Assembly (NCBI RefSeq): GCF_040812395.1
Contig: NZ_JBFNXH010000006.1
Location: 317,490 to 381,489 of the forward strand
Source of the DNA: Paenibacillus_E sp040812395
GTDB taxonomy: Bacteria > Bacillota > Bacilli > Paenibacillales > NBRC-103111
Length of the DNA: 64,000 nt
Direction of reading: 5' to 3'
Positions 49,420-59,105 of this stretch are shown piece after piece. Position 1 is the first letter of the stretch. Each line of letters opens with the position of its first letter. The notes under the pieces are model-generated. The model saw nothing but the letters and a program-made list of their open reading frames with translations. It had not been told where the DNA came from and did no database searches. The translations under genes and the position numbers were made by a program.

Positions 49420-50669
49420 CACCACATCTCAATCTTTGGGAGCCATACGGCGGATTTGCCGCCCCAGCCGCGAATAGCTGCCAGCTGCCCTGCTATTTCA
49501 TCTTTGAGATTCCACGGCATAATCACGACGATGTCCGGTTTTGTTTCACTCAGATGCTCCGGCGGATAAATTGGAATCAACGTTCCCGGTAAGAGGAGCC
49601 CTTGCTTATAAGGGTTACGATCCACGACATAATCGATCATTTCCTTGCCGATGCCGCAATAGTTAAGGAGCGTGTTGCCTTTTGCCGGAGCGCCGTAAGC
49701 AGCGATAGTCTGACCTTTGTTTTTTTGACTCACCAAAAAATCCCATATATTTCTTTTAATCTGAGCGATCCTGCTCGTAAATGATGTGTAGGTTACAATC
49801 TGTAGAAGACCAGCTTCTTCTTCCAGTTGCAACAACCAGCGAACGCGCTGATCCATTTCTTTCGTTGCATCGTCCGTATGTTTAGCATAAATGCGCAGCG
49901 ATCCGCCATGTGTGGGCAACTGCTCTACATCGAAAATCGTTAAGCCATGTTCAGCCATCAACCGTTGGACGGTATGCAAAGATAAATAAGAAAAGTGCTC
50001 ATGATAAATCGTGTCGAACTGATGGTATTTAATCAGCTGCAGCAAATGCGGGAACTCCATTGTCAGTGTGCCGTTATCCTTAAGCAGTATGTTCAAGCCG
50101 CCTACAAAATCGTGGAGATCCGGAACGTGAGCCAGCACATTGTTGCCGATTAACAAATCAGCTTGCTTATCTTCCATGCATAATCGCTGTGCGAGCTCTC
50201 TCCCGAAAAACTCGGTTATGACTGGAATGCCTTTGCCTGAAGCAGCTTCAGCAACATTACGGGCTGGTTCAATACCAAGCGTATCTATGTCAGACTCTCG
50301 AAAATATTGCAATAAGTAGCCGTCGTTACAGGCAATTTCCACCACAAGCGGGTGGGTCTCGGTCATTCGTGACACATCGTGGAACCCAAGCTTTGTCATC
50401 ATCATCTCCGCATACAACTTCGCATGCTCCAGCCAGCTGTCGGAATACGAGCTGAAATAGGCGTATTCGCCGAAGATCTTTTCCGGCAGCTCGACTTGTT
50501 CAAGTTGGACGAGGAAGCATGTGCCGCAAACATAAGTGTGCAGCGGATAAAACGAGAGGGGACGCCCCGTTTCCTCCGGTTTCACGAAATGATTGGAGAG
50601 CGGTGACAAGCCGAGATCAATGAATGTTACGGTCAAAAGCTCTCCACAACAACGGCACAGTTTAGTCAT
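49419..50669 (-). CDS. Sugar C-methyltransferase (TylC3/NovU/TcaB9 type)
   Basis: A 416-residue SAM enzyme. The N-terminal zinc site is CRCCGELL with a later CGTC; then VEIACNDGYLLQYF is motif I. YHEHFSYLS is the hallmark of C-3 or C-5 methyltransferases on 4-keto-6-deoxysugars. A C-terminal domain has AYGAPAKGNTLLNYCG and NPYKQGLLLPG. These enzymes add a methyl carbon to C3 of a dTDP- or CDP-4-keto-6-deoxyhexose. Placement directly after CDP-glucose 4,6-dehydratase implies a CDP substrate. It has an AAGGAGC ribosome site at somewhat long spacing. Confidence 0.9.
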   Translation of the reverse strand: MTKLCRCCGELLTVTFIDLGLSPLSNHFVKPEETGRPLSFYPLHTYVCGTCFLVQLEQVELPEKIFGEYAYFSSYSDSWLEHAKLYAEMMMTKLGFHDVSRMTETHPLVVEIACNDGYLLQYFRESDIDTLGIEPARNVAEAASGKGIPVITEFFGRELAQRLCMEDKQADLLIGNNVLAHVPDLHDFVGGLNILLKDNGTLTMEFPHLLQLIKYHQFDTIYHEHFSYLSLHTVQRLMAEHGLTIFDVEQLPTHGGSLRIYAKHTDDATKEMDQRVRWLLQLEEEAGLLQIVTYTSFTSRIAQIKRNIWDFLVSQKNKGQTIAAYGAPAKGNTLLNYCGIGKEMIDYVVDRNPYKQGLLLPGTLIPIYPPEHLSETKPDIVVIMPWNLKDEIAGQLAAIRGWGGKSAVWLPKIEMW

Positions 50670-50722
50670 TGGACCGAAACAGCTCCTTTAATAATCATGC
50701 GAGCCAACTCGCTACATGGTAT

Positions 50723-51796
50723 TCAAACCTCTAAACGCTCGTAGGCTTCTATCTGCCTTAAAGTCATTTCTCTAACATCTGCACCACCTGCATACGTCTG
50801 ATACCAATCCACGGTCCATTGAATTGCCTCTTTCGTGTCTAAATGCGGCTTCCAGCCAAGCCTTGACTTCGCTTTCGAACAGTCCAACGCCAAATAGTGC
50901 GCTTCATGCGGCTCCTTCCGATTGCTGGACTTAGCAGGCTGTGCCTCTTGCAGAAGGGAAAAACGATCCCCCCAGCATGTCAGCAGCTCGCTTGCCACTT
51001 CCCCAACGCTCATTGGCCGAACGGTATCCGGCCCGAAGTTCCAGGCTTCAGCCAATCGGCCTCCTTCGGCATACATTTTCTCAGCGAGCAGCAGATAACC
51101 GTGCAGAGGGTCAAGTACGTGCTGCCAGGGCCGAACGGCTTCCGGATCACGCACCGCTCGGGGTTTCCCATCCAGAAGGCCTTTGATAAGGTCTGGCACA
51201 AGCCGATCCTGCGCCCAGTCGCCACCTCCAATCACATTGCCGGAACGAACAGTGGAAAGTGCAATGAGCGAGTCGCTGAAAAAGGATTTGCGGTACGCAT
51301 CCGATACGATTTCCGCACACGCTTTACTCGCACTGTACGGATCGTAACCCCCTAATCGATCTTCCTCGCGGTACGGCCATAGCCTTTCGCGGTTTTCATA
51401 GCATTTGTCGCTTGTCACGTTAATGACAACCTTTACCGTATCGTTAGAACGTGCTGACTCCAGCACGTTGGCCGTTCCGATAACGTTCACAGCAAACGTC
51501 TCCACCGGTGCCTGGTACGAGACCCGGACTAAGGGCTGCGCCGCAAGGTGAAAAATAATGTCAGGCTGACAACGCTTCACAGCATCGTTCAACCGAAATA
51601 AATCGCGTACATCTCCTTCAATGGATGTAATCCCATCCTCCACGCTTGCCTGCATGAATAAACTTCGGCCCTCCGCAGGCAGCAAAGCATAGCCGGTAAC
51701 ACTGGCCCCAAGCCGCTGTAACCAAAGCGATAGCCAGCTCCCTTTAAACCCCGTATGCCCAGTAATCAATACCCTTTTCCCCAACCAGAACGACAC
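50723..51796 (-). CDS. rfbG: CDP-glucose 4,6-dehydratase (RfbG)
   Basis: A 357-residue extended SDR. GTG 51796 is chosen, with GGAAGGTG 8 nt upstream, because the conserved start (FWLGKRVLITGHTGFKGSWL) lies there. HLAAQPLVRVSY, VTSDKCYENRERLWPY, YDPYSASKACAE (YxxxK) and the NVIGGGDWAQDRLVPD segment are typical of RfbG. It converts CDP-glucose to CDP-4-keto-6-deoxyglucose. It begins 2 bp after the stop of the cytidylyltransferase gene, so translation is likely coupled. Confidence 0.93.
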   Translation of the reverse strand: MSFWLGKRVLITGHTGFKGSWLSLWLQRLGASVTGYALLPAEGRSLFMQASVEDGITSIEGDVRDLFRLNDAVKRCQPDIIFHLAAQPLVRVSYQAPVETFAVNVIGTANVLESARSNDTVKVVINVTSDKCYENRERLWPYREEDRLGGYDPYSASKACAEIVSDAYRKSFFSDSLIALSTVRSGNVIGGGDWAQDRLVPDLIKGLLDGKPRAVRDPEAVRPWQHVLDPLHGYLLLAEKMYAEGGRLAEAWNFGPDTVRPMSVGEVASELLTCWGDRFSLLQEAQPAKSSNRKEPHEAHYLALDCSKAKSRLGWKPHLDTKEAIQWTVDWYQTYAGGADVREMTLRQIEAYERLEV

Positions 51797-51798
51797 AG

Positions 51799-52566
51799 CT
51801 ACCACACCTTCCAGGGCGCCTTCGAGGAACTCCACCATTCCTCCAGCAGCAGCTTATCCCGCATTGTATCCATAGGTTGCCAAAACCCGCGATGTCGGTA
51901 ACCAGCCAATTGACCGCGATTGGCCAGACGTTCAAGCGGTTCCAGCTCCCAAATCGTCGCATCCTCTTCGATGAGTTCAAACACTTCCGGCTCCAACACG
52001 AAAAAACCGCCATTAATCCAGCTGTCCTCTCCCTGCGGCTTTTCCTTGAAGCGAATGACTCTGTCATCATGGAGATCAAGCGCGCCGAACCGTCCAGGCG
52101 GATCAACGGCAGTCAACGTGGCTAGCTTGCCCTGTTTCCGATGAAAAGAAATCAGATCCTGGATATTCACATCGCTAACGCCATCGCCGTAGGTGAAGCA
52201 GAAGGTTTCGTTGCCGATGAACGATTGAATGCGTGCAAGCCTGCCTCCTGTCATCGTTCCCTCACCCGTATCGACAAGCGTTACCTTCCATGGTTCGCTG
52301 TAATTATTATGAAGCTCTATTTTATTCGCTGCGATGTCAATCGTGACATCAGATCTATGGAGAAAATAATTCGCAAAATATTCTTTGATTGCGTACCCTT
52401 TGTAACCCAAACAAATCACGAATTCATGAATGCCGTAATGCGAATACATTTTCATAATATGCCATAAAATCGGATTCCCACCGATCTCCACCATCGGCTT
52501 TGGCCGTGCCGCCGTTTCTTCGCTTAGTCTAGTGCCGGTTCCCCCAGCCAAAATGACCGCTTTCAT
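51799..52566 (-). CDS. rfbF: Glucose-1-phosphate cytidylyltransferase (RfbF)
   Basis: A 255-residue nucleotidyltransferase. ATG 52566 follows GAAGGAGAGG, and the frame upstream is not coding. MKAVILAGGTGTRLSEETA is the signature loop, EIGGNPILWHIMKMYSHYG is typical of RfbF, CFTYGDGVSDV is the metal site, and INGGFFVLEPEVFE with FWQPMDTMRDK ends the fold. It makes CDP-glucose from CTP and glucose-1-phosphate, the entry to CDP-deoxy-sugars. It overlaps nothing but lies just after the TPR-GT2 gene end. Confidence 0.94.
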   Translation of the reverse strand: MKAVILAGGTGTRLSEETAARPKPMVEIGGNPILWHIMKMYSHYGIHEFVICLGYKGYAIKEYFANYFLHRSDVTIDIAANKIELHNNYSEPWKVTLVDTGEGTMTGGRLARIQSFIGNETFCFTYGDGVSDVNIQDLISFHRKQGKLATLTAVDPPGRFGALDLHDDRVIRFKEKPQGEDSWINGGFFVLEPEVFELIEEDATIWELEPLERLANRGQLAGYRHRGFWQPMDTMRDKLLLEEWWSSSKAPWKVW

Positions 52567-52604
52567 CCGGGTATCCTCTCCTTCGCTCCAGCACCCTTGA
52601 AAGT

Positions 52605-54374
52605 TTACACAGCGCCCGTTACAATAATAATTTCTGAAACGGAGAGCCGTGCGTCCATGAGAATCTCGCTGCTTTGTGACCATCGTTCCATGATTTGATA
52701 CAGATCGGCTAATTGTGGATGTATGGGATTTTGAACAAATACTATTTTTTGAATAGCCAACTGTTTGCTTTCAAGCATGGCGAGGAGTGGATGCAGATGA
52801 AAAAACGTACTGGATACACGTGGCGCCGAATAAGGCGATCTATCATTCAATGAGCGGGTAATTTCCAGAAAATGAGCGCCATTTTGCATTTTAAAAAGGA
52901 ATGAACCTCCACGGAGCAGCAGCGAATGAATGTCCTCAATCAGATGATCGATGGGGACGTAGGATTCCAGACCGCCTTCAAACAAAATGATGTCGTATGG
53001 ATCTGCAGCGTGAGTGCTTTTCAACTCGGAAATCGGTCCATGCGTCGCATTATCGGATACCGTAAGTAAATCCTCCATGTAGGCAAGCTGATCCGTATAA
53101 TTGGTGATTGTCACTTCACCATAACCGGCCTCTCGCAGCTTGTTGCGCAGTTGCAGCGGCGTCGCTCCACATTTCGTATTGATGCCAAGAATGCGCACCT
53201 CGCTCAGCTTTTTTCCAGTCGGCTGAAGCTCTATGCTTTCGAGCGCGGCATTTATCAGATGGAAATCAAAAGCTGTATCGTCCCATGCATCAATGGCGTA
53301 TTTGCTGTGGAAAATTTCACGGCTGACTTCCAGCGAACGATGGTTGCGCTGATCCTCCCCACCCGTGACAGAGCCAAAATGGTGTGTGAATGTATCCTTG
53401 GCGAAAATGAGTTTATATCCCGCTCTGCGAATCCGAAAGGAGATGTCATCATCGGCGAATTCGCCATACTTGAATCGAGGATCGAAATATCCAATTTGTC
53501 GGAGCAGCTCTGTCCGTACCATCAGAACGCAAGGCAAGAGCCGGACCCTTTCTTCCCACAGAGCCGGGTTTGAAATGTTATAGCTCTCGGCAAACCGCTG
53601 TATGCCCTCGAGATCCGTATCGGGACATTCGATTCGTTGGTTGTTCGACACAGAGCTAGCTCCAGGAGAGACATAACCAATCGTTTCATCCGACTCGATA
53701 CATGTAAGCAAATTGTCCAGCCAGCCTGATGTGACAACGAAATCGTTGGAGATGCTCGCCGTGTAGGTGCCATCCGCAACGATCAATCCTGCATTAAAGC
53801 CATTCACAGGACCGACATTTGCTGTAAGTGTAATTTTTTTGAAATTCGGCAATTGAGCGAAATAATTCCCGGTCTCATCACTGGAACCATTGTTCACCGT
53901 TATTAACTCGAAATCAATATGAGAGGTATATTGATAGATGCTTTCGATACACTGCTGGGTATATTCCACGTGGTTAAAAGCGAGCACAACAATGCTGACT
54001 AGGGGGCGATTTACTAATTTTGACGATTCGCTGATTTCATTGATCGTCTTAGCAATTGTTGCTTTTTCCGACTCCTCTTCCGTCATGGCCATCGCACGCT
54101 TGTACAAGCCTGCAGCCAATGTCGGTTCCTTCTTCAGTCGATATACTTCCGCTAATTTATAATAAAGATCGAAGCGCTGATGATCATAACCAATGCCTTC
54201 AATGAGCACTCGCTGCGCTTCATCGAGCTTGTTCTCCAATAAATGGATCTCCGCTTTCCATACATTCATATCCGCATCATGCGGAAAAAGCCCTTCAAAT
54301 TCGCGAATCAACAGCTTGGCAATATCACTGTGGCCATTATCGAGCATTTCTTTAATTTTCTTCTTTACTTCCAA
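52605..54374 (-). CDS. TPR-containing family 2 glycosyltransferase with C-terminal extra domain
   Basis: A 589-residue protein starting at TTG 54374, behind GGGGTGAC. Residues 1-115 are TPR-like helical repeats (DLYYKLAEVYRLKKEPTLAAGL). The GT2 domain spans about 120-340, with VSIVVLAFNHVEYTQQCI, VNNGSSDET, ASISNDFVVTSGW and GEFADDDISFRIRRAG. The last ~200 residues (from VRILGINTKCGATPLQLRNK) look like a Rossmann-type, methyltransferase-like domain without a clear SAM loop. It heads the CDP-sugar operon and lies divergent to the DUF6385-like gene. It probably transfers the branched sugar or an inner residue. Confidence 0.85.
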   Translation of the reverse strand: MEVKKKIKEMLDNGHSDIAKLLIREFEGLFPHDADMNVWKAEIHLLENKLDEAQRVLIEGIGYDHQRFDLYYKLAEVYRLKKEPTLAAGLYKRAMAMTEEESEKATIAKTINEISESSKLVNRPLVSIVVLAFNHVEYTQQCIESIYQYTSHIDFELITVNNGSSDETGNYFAQLPNFKKITLTANVGPVNGFNAGLIVADGTYTASISNDFVVTSGWLDNLLTCIESDETIGYVSPGASSVSNNQRIECPDTDLEGIQRFAESYNISNPALWEERVRLLPCVLMVRTELLRQIGYFDPRFKYGEFADDDISFRIRRAGYKLIFAKDTFTHHFGSVTGGEDQRNHRSLEVSREIFHSKYAIDAWDDTAFDFHLINAALESIELQPTGKKLSEVRILGINTKCGATPLQLRNKLREAGYGEVTITNYTDQLAYMEDLLTVSDNATHGPISELKSTHAADPYDIILFEGGLESYVPIDHLIEDIHSLLLRGGSFLFKMQNGAHFLEITRSLNDRSPYSAPRVSSTFFHLHPLLAMLESKQLAIQKIVFVQNPIHPQLADLYQIMERWSQSSEILMDARLSVSEIIIVTGAV

Positions 54375-54591
54375 ATGATGTCACCCCATCCGTCTTCCCT
54401 ATGTCCTGATAAGGCCGCTGCATTTTCGCTATAATCATTGCAATATATGCAGTTAAGTAGCAATGTGTCTTGATATAGCCTTGGAACTTGAGAAACGGGC
54501 AACTGGAAACAGTTGCTAGGATGGTTTCTATCCATATCGTGCTCATCTTAATAAACGTATGATGATAGAAAAGAAAGGAGGAGAAAAACAG

Positions 54592-55581
54592 ATGCCAAAC
54601 TTTTCCGTGTATAATCTGGATCCAAATGAGCTGCAAACTCTCATATTCGGGAGCGACGGAACGAATTCACTTCCGCTCAATACAGACAGTACAGGCCGAC
54701 TCAATGTAGGCGATGTCAACACGGTAACTGCTATCATGGGAGCGACCATTACAGGAGGAACCGTATCGGCTACCATTACTGCCGGTACGCTGAATGCAGT
54801 CGAAGCCGTTACCATTGTTGGCGGTACTGTTTCCGCCACCATTACTGCCGGCACGCTGAATGCTGTGCAAGCCGCTACCATCGTTGGCGGCACGCTGAGC
54901 GCTGTGCAAGCCGCTACCATTGTTGGCGGTACGCTGAACGCCGTGCAAGCCGCTACCATCGTTGGCGGCACGCTGAACGCTGTGCAAGCCGCTACCATCG
55001 TTGGCGGCACGCTGAACGCCGTGCAAGCCGCTACCATCGTCGGCGGCACGCTGAACGCTGTGCAGGCCGCTACCATCGTCGGCGGCACGCTGAACGCTGT
55101 GCAGGCCGCTACCATCGTCGGCGGTACATTAAGCGCGCTACTTGCTGGAACGGTCTCTGCTACCATCCTCGGGGGAACTGTTTCCGCTACGATATTGGGT
55201 GGAACCGTCTCTGCTACCATCCTAGGAGGTACGATTACATCAATTTCCCAGAACAACTTTAATCAGTTCAACACCCTTGGAATAACCGTCAGTGGGACTT
55301 CCTATACGCCAATAGCAGCAGCTTCACTTACGCAAAGCACATATCCGTACAAGGTTTACTCCTATGTTATTTATAATAATTCCGGTGCGGCTACTGTAAA
55401 TGCACGTGTGGAGCTTAGCTCGGACGGTGCTCGTTGGATTATCGATCAAACAGTCACCGGGTTGCTGACAGGCGGACTCATTTTGACACCAAATCGATTT
55501 ACTAAATACACACGGATTTCATTAGCAATGGCTCTACTCGGAACGGCTACTGTGGACGTTTTTCTCGATGCACAAGTTTAA
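54592..55581 (+). CDS. DUF6385-like protein with 13-residue repeats
   Basis: A 329-residue protein behind AGAAAGGAGGAG. The N-terminal 55 residues (NFSVYNLDPNELQTLIFGSDG) are followed by ~155 residues of repeats: 13-residue TLNAVQAATIVGG units (seven nearly perfect) with TVSATITAG and TVSATILGG variants. The C-terminal 110 residues form a compact beta domain (YKVYSYVIYNNSGAATVNA, RFTKYTRISLAM). The repeats give a 39-bp near-perfect DNA array at 54840-55130. There is no signal peptide. The protein at 60974 shares the C-terminal domain. The family name is from memory; function unknown. Repeats rich in Thr/Ala suggest a beta-solenoid surface fibre that may be O-glycosylated. Confidence 0.8.
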   Translation: MPNFSVYNLDPNELQTLIFGSDGTNSLPLNTDSTGRLNVGDVNTVTAIMGATITGGTVSATITAGTLNAVEAVTIVGGTVSATITAGTLNAVQAATIVGGTLSAVQAATIVGGTLNAVQAATIVGGTLNAVQAATIVGGTLNAVQAATIVGGTLNAVQAATIVGGTLNAVQAATIVGGTLSALLAGTVSATILGGTVSATILGGTVSATILGGTITSISQNNFNQFNTLGITVSGTSYTPIAAASLTQSTYPYKVYSYVIYNNSGAATVNARVELSSDGARWIIDQTVTGLLTGGLILTPNRFTKYTRISLAMALLGTATVDVFLDAQV

Positions 55582-55598
55582 AAGATCATCATAAGATG

Positions 55599-55628
55599 GA
55601 GGATAACGCCCGTTATCCTCTTTTTTTT
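55599..55628 (+). terminator. Intrinsic terminator
   Basis: GAGGATAACG / CGTTATCCTC with CC loop and eight T residues, 18 bp after the DUF6385-like stop. Confidence 0.95.
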
Positions 55629-55667
55629 GGATGGAATGCTTTTAGCCCGGAAAAGGAGTTGCTGCGT

Positions 55668-57218
55668 ATGCCCGATCTTGCTGTTGTCTTGCTCATAGTT
55701 GATAATGAGATGCCGGTTTCCATTCAGCAAACCTCATTTCCAGTCATTCTATGTGATTCAGACAAAAGCGCTGCTTGGCAGGAAGTGAAACATCAAATTG
55801 TCCAGTCAGGCGCCCCGAAAGTATTCCTGCAATTTTCCAATGAAACAATTGACATTCCCCAACATGCCTGGAATCATATCGATTGGCAGTATCGCCGTTA
55901 TCGCCGCTTATACGATGCTACGGACATTATCTCATCCGTTTCCCCGCTGGCATGCATCGATCTGGCACCGCCATTGCCTCTGCCTGGTCTTATCCTCGAG
56001 GCTAGTGAAATAAGAAGCGATCATCGCGAACGAAGATCCATTGCTGCTAAATTGTTATATTTCTTCGATACTCTTAATTGGGGAAACGTGCACAACATAC
56101 TTAATGAATCTTCCTTGAAGCCCAATGATCTATTTGCGCTATCATGTTTATATGAAAAAACGAACCGCTTTGAAGAAGCCTATGCCACTAGTCTCAAGGC
56201 GCTGTCGCTGGAGAAAGCGGGTCTTAACGAACACGATCTTTCAACGGAACAGGGTCCTGCTCTTTGTGACCAGGCAAGGCTATGGCTCGCGCACGGTGTT
56301 CAAGCAGCAAGATGCGAACGATATGAGGAAGCTGCTGCTGCCTTTCAAATGTCCTTTACAGAACGGCAGCATATGGATCCGTTATATTACTGGGCAGATG
56401 AGCTTATGCAACAAGGATTCGACGGAGAAGAAGTTCTCGTGTCTATAGAAAAGTGGTTAGTGAAAGATCCGATTAAAGAAGAACGGCTGATTCGTCTTTT
56501 GCACCGAATTGGCATGTACAATAAGGCACTGGAACGGATCGAACGTGAGGAAACGGGCATGCAGCATTTGACCCGCATTCGTTTTGACTGCTTAATTCGG
56601 ATCGGAAGGATCGCCGAAGCTGTGCTGCTGTTCCTTGATCAAGGAGATCCTTATTCGAAGAATCACCCGACGGATGATCTCCTTTGTAGCATATTGTTAG
56701 CGGATGATGCAGAACAAGGTATCGTATCATCTCTTTCATCCTACAAGCAGGAGGCACTTCTAGAGCGGGCTATAGCTTTGCACCTGTTTCCGCTGGCAGA
56801 GAGGCTGCAAACCTTTAGCCTTTCACCGCTGTCGCTTGCTTGCAGCTTATTTCGGCAAGGTCACGTCATGCGGTCTGCCGCTCTTTTTCTGCGCGCCCTG
56901 AAAGACAATACGCTCGATCAGACAGGCTACCGATATTTGGGGGAAATCTTATATTACCGAAAAGCTTACGAGCAAGCATCCGGAATGTTTGAATATTTAC
57001 TAGCACAATTGCCTAATGATGCATCACTTCGCACTGCCCTTGCACTTGCCTGCTTACGGCAAAGTGAGGCTCTTTTAAACGAATCCATGTATATCTTTCC
57101 TTCTTCCGTTTTCTTGCGGGAAGAAGCGAAAAAAGTTGCCTTAGGTATTAAACGCATGGAACAAAGCGATGCTATTACTCGCTGGAAATGGTCAGAGAGG
57201 AAAAACTTCCATGAATAA
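55668..57218 (+). CDS. TPR-repeat protein upstream of GT2 genes
   Basis: A 516-residue protein. ATG 55668 is preferred, with AAAGGAG 9 nt upstream; the ATG at 55596 sits in the terminator. Residues 1-120 have a Rossmann-like alternation (LAVVLLIVDNEMPVS) that might be a degenerate glycosyltransferase. The remainder is TPR-like helices (RFEEAYATSLKALSLEKAG, RYEEAAAAFQMSFTERQ). No catalytic motif is visible, so it may be an adaptor for the transferases that follow, in line with the TPR domains those carry. It overlaps the next gene by 8 bp. Confidence 0.75.
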   Translation: MPDLAVVLLIVDNEMPVSIQQTSFPVILCDSDKSAAWQEVKHQIVQSGAPKVFLQFSNETIDIPQHAWNHIDWQYRRYRRLYDATDIISSVSPLACIDLAPPLPLPGLILEASEIRSDHRERRSIAAKLLYFFDTLNWGNVHNILNESSLKPNDLFALSCLYEKTNRFEEAYATSLKALSLEKAGLNEHDLSTEQGPALCDQARLWLAHGVQAARCERYEEAAAAFQMSFTERQHMDPLYYWADELMQQGFDGEEVLVSIEKWLVKDPIKEERLIRLLHRIGMYNKALERIEREETGMQHLTRIRFDCLIRIGRIAEAVLLFLDQGDPYSKNHPTDDLLCSILLADDAEQGIVSSLSSYKQEALLERAIALHLFPLAERLQTFSLSPLSLACSLFRQGHVMRSAALFLRALKDNTLDQTGYRYLGEILYYRKAYEQASGMFEYLLAQLPNDASLRTALALACLRQSEALLNESMYIFPSSVFLREEAKKVALGIKRMEQSDAITRWKWSERKNFHE

Positions 57219-59103
57219 ACCTCTCATCTCTCTCTGCATGATCGTTAAAAACGAACAAGATGTTATAGCTCGCTGCTTGCAAAGTGTTAAAGAGGCTGCC
57301 GATGAATGGATCGTTATCGATACGGGTTCGACAGACCGAACAATAGACATCGCGCGGAGCGAAGGTGCGTCCATCCATATTCGACCATGGCGTCATGATT
57401 TTGCTGCTGCACGCAACGAATCAATTGATCTTGCCACAGGCGAGTGGATCCTTGTACTCGATGCTGACGAATCATTAGAAGAAGGGCAAGGGAAGCAGCT
57501 GCGCCAGATTGTGGAAAATGCGCCGGATACGGAAGGTTTTTTTGTGCGAATTGTCAATTACATCGGTTCGGAAACCAACAATTCAGGAGCATCCTCCATC
57601 TCTTCCTCCCTGCGACTATTTCGCAACAAGCCAGCCTACCGATATGTGGGTAGAATCCATGAACAGATCGTTCAACCCATCTTATCGGCGAACCCATCTG
57701 CACAACTGCTCTATTCCAATATCCAATTGAATCACGGTGGGTATTTACCCGAAATTGTACAGAAAAAAAATAAAATAAAGCGGAATATGGAGCTATTGCA
57801 GCAAGAATTGGCCTACACAGACAATGAAAGCTTTCATCGCTACAATCTCGGTGTAGAATATATGCGAGTAGGGGATTATGCGAAAGCACTGGAACAATTT
57901 CGCTTGTCCCGAACCGTGGTAGATTGGCGGATGACCAGCTTTGGACATGTTGTTATACTTCGCGAAACGAATTGTTTGCAGGCGCTAGGCCTGTGGGAAG
58001 ACGCGATCGAATTGTGCAGCGAAGCTTCGGATGCTTTACTCGATTTTCCTGATTTATTCCTCACCATAGGCAGAATTCATTATCATCAGCGACAATGGGA
58101 ACAAGCGGAGACGGCATTTCGCAGAGCGATCGATATAGGGGAAGCTCCTCCTCAGTATACGTCAGCTAGTGGCGCGGGGACTTATAGTCCCAGCTTTCAC
58201 CTCGGCAAAACCCGTGAACAGTTAGAGGATTACGAAGGTGCGATTAATTGGTACGCAAATGCGTTAAAGTTTAATTCGAACCTGCTTTCACCATTTCTTC
58301 GCTTAATCAGTCTCCTGGCTCGTCTTTATGATGCCAAAGGCATTACAGAAAAAATAGAGACACTGTTTCATCTGGAATCACCGAGAACCTGGTGGAGTAT
58401 CGCACTTTCCTATTATCAGCTCGGCCTGTACGAACAAGCTGCAGACATTCTGGAGAACAAGCAGTTGCCTCTGGAAAAACAGGATGATCGTTTGCTGTTG
58501 CTCATGCGCTGTGGGTTCCTAGGACCTAGCATCCTCATGGCAAAAGAATCAAGAATTGCAGCCCCTCGAAGTCAAACGAACAGGAAAGCGTTCTATACGG
58601 CACTTTCCCGTAACGACGACCAAACAGCGATAAGATGCCTGAGAAGGATGGAAAAGGAATTGAAACGAAAGCAGAGACAGAAGAGCCTGCAGCAGTCTCC
58701 TCTTGAAGCCGCTCAAGAGTCCGAAGCGTCGAGAGAGCTTATCCTGCATCTGCACGCGCATTTATTAAATGAAAAGAAGCTCGACATCCCGCTGCACTTG
58801 CCTGCTTCTGCCTATTCCGCCTTATGGAGCGAGTTATATTTCTTGTATATGCTCGCCTCAAAAGAGCATTTATTTGCTTTACAAGCTCAGCTTCAAGCCT
58901 TTTGGCGCCAGATTCTGAACCTGCTTCCTGATCCTGTTCAGCGTTTGAAGGGCCATTACGAGCTGATCAAAACTGTTCATGTGCGAATATATCAATTATT
59001 TCAAAAAGAGGACGATAATTTCGCATACACCGCATTATGGAACGATGTCAGACCAAGGCTCATGACGCTAATCGATGACCTGTTCATGGAAGAGGTGATC
59101 TGA
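57211..59103 (+). CDS. GT2-TPR glycosyltransferase, copy 1
   Basis: A 630-residue protein. ATG 57211 follows GAGAGG and is inside the previous gene's end. GT2 domain at 1-220: ISLCMIVKNEQDVIARCLQS, VIDTGSTDRT, FAAARNESI and LVLDADESL. A YVGRIHEQI segment follows, as in SunS-type and other WaaE-like transferases. From ~230 on are TPR helices (HRYNLGVEYMRVGDYAKALEQF and others), ending in a helical tail. The TPR part likely holds the acceptor polypeptide, as the SunS family does with its peptide. It is co-transcribed with the copy at 59106, which is a paralogue. Confidence 0.85.
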   Translation: MNKPLISLCMIVKNEQDVIARCLQSVKEAADEWIVIDTGSTDRTIDIARSEGASIHIRPWRHDFAAARNESIDLATGEWILVLDADESLEEGQGKQLRQIVENAPDTEGFFVRIVNYIGSETNNSGASSISSSLRLFRNKPAYRYVGRIHEQIVQPILSANPSAQLLYSNIQLNHGGYLPEIVQKKNKIKRNMELLQQELAYTDNESFHRYNLGVEYMRVGDYAKALEQFRLSRTVVDWRMTSFGHVVILRETNCLQALGLWEDAIELCSEASDALLDFPDLFLTIGRIHYHQRQWEQAETAFRRAIDIGEAPPQYTSASGAGTYSPSFHLGKTREQLEDYEGAINWYANALKFNSNLLSPFLRLISLLARLYDAKGITEKIETLFHLESPRTWWSIALSYYQLGLYEQAADILENKQLPLEKQDDRLLLLMRCGFLGPSILMAKESRIAAPRSQTNRKAFYTALSRNDDQTAIRCLRRMEKELKRKQRQKSLQQSPLEAAQESEASRELILHLHAHLLNEKKLDIPLHLPASAYSALWSELYFLYMLASKEHLFALQAQLQAFWRQILNLLPDPVQRLKGHYELIKTVHVRIYQLFQKEDDNFAYTALWNDVRPRLMTLIDDLFMEEVI

Positions 59104-59105
59104 CC

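Noticed and set aside
55596..55667. Upstream start for the TPR protein
   Set aside because: These codons overlap a strong terminator; AAAGGAG supports ATG 55668.
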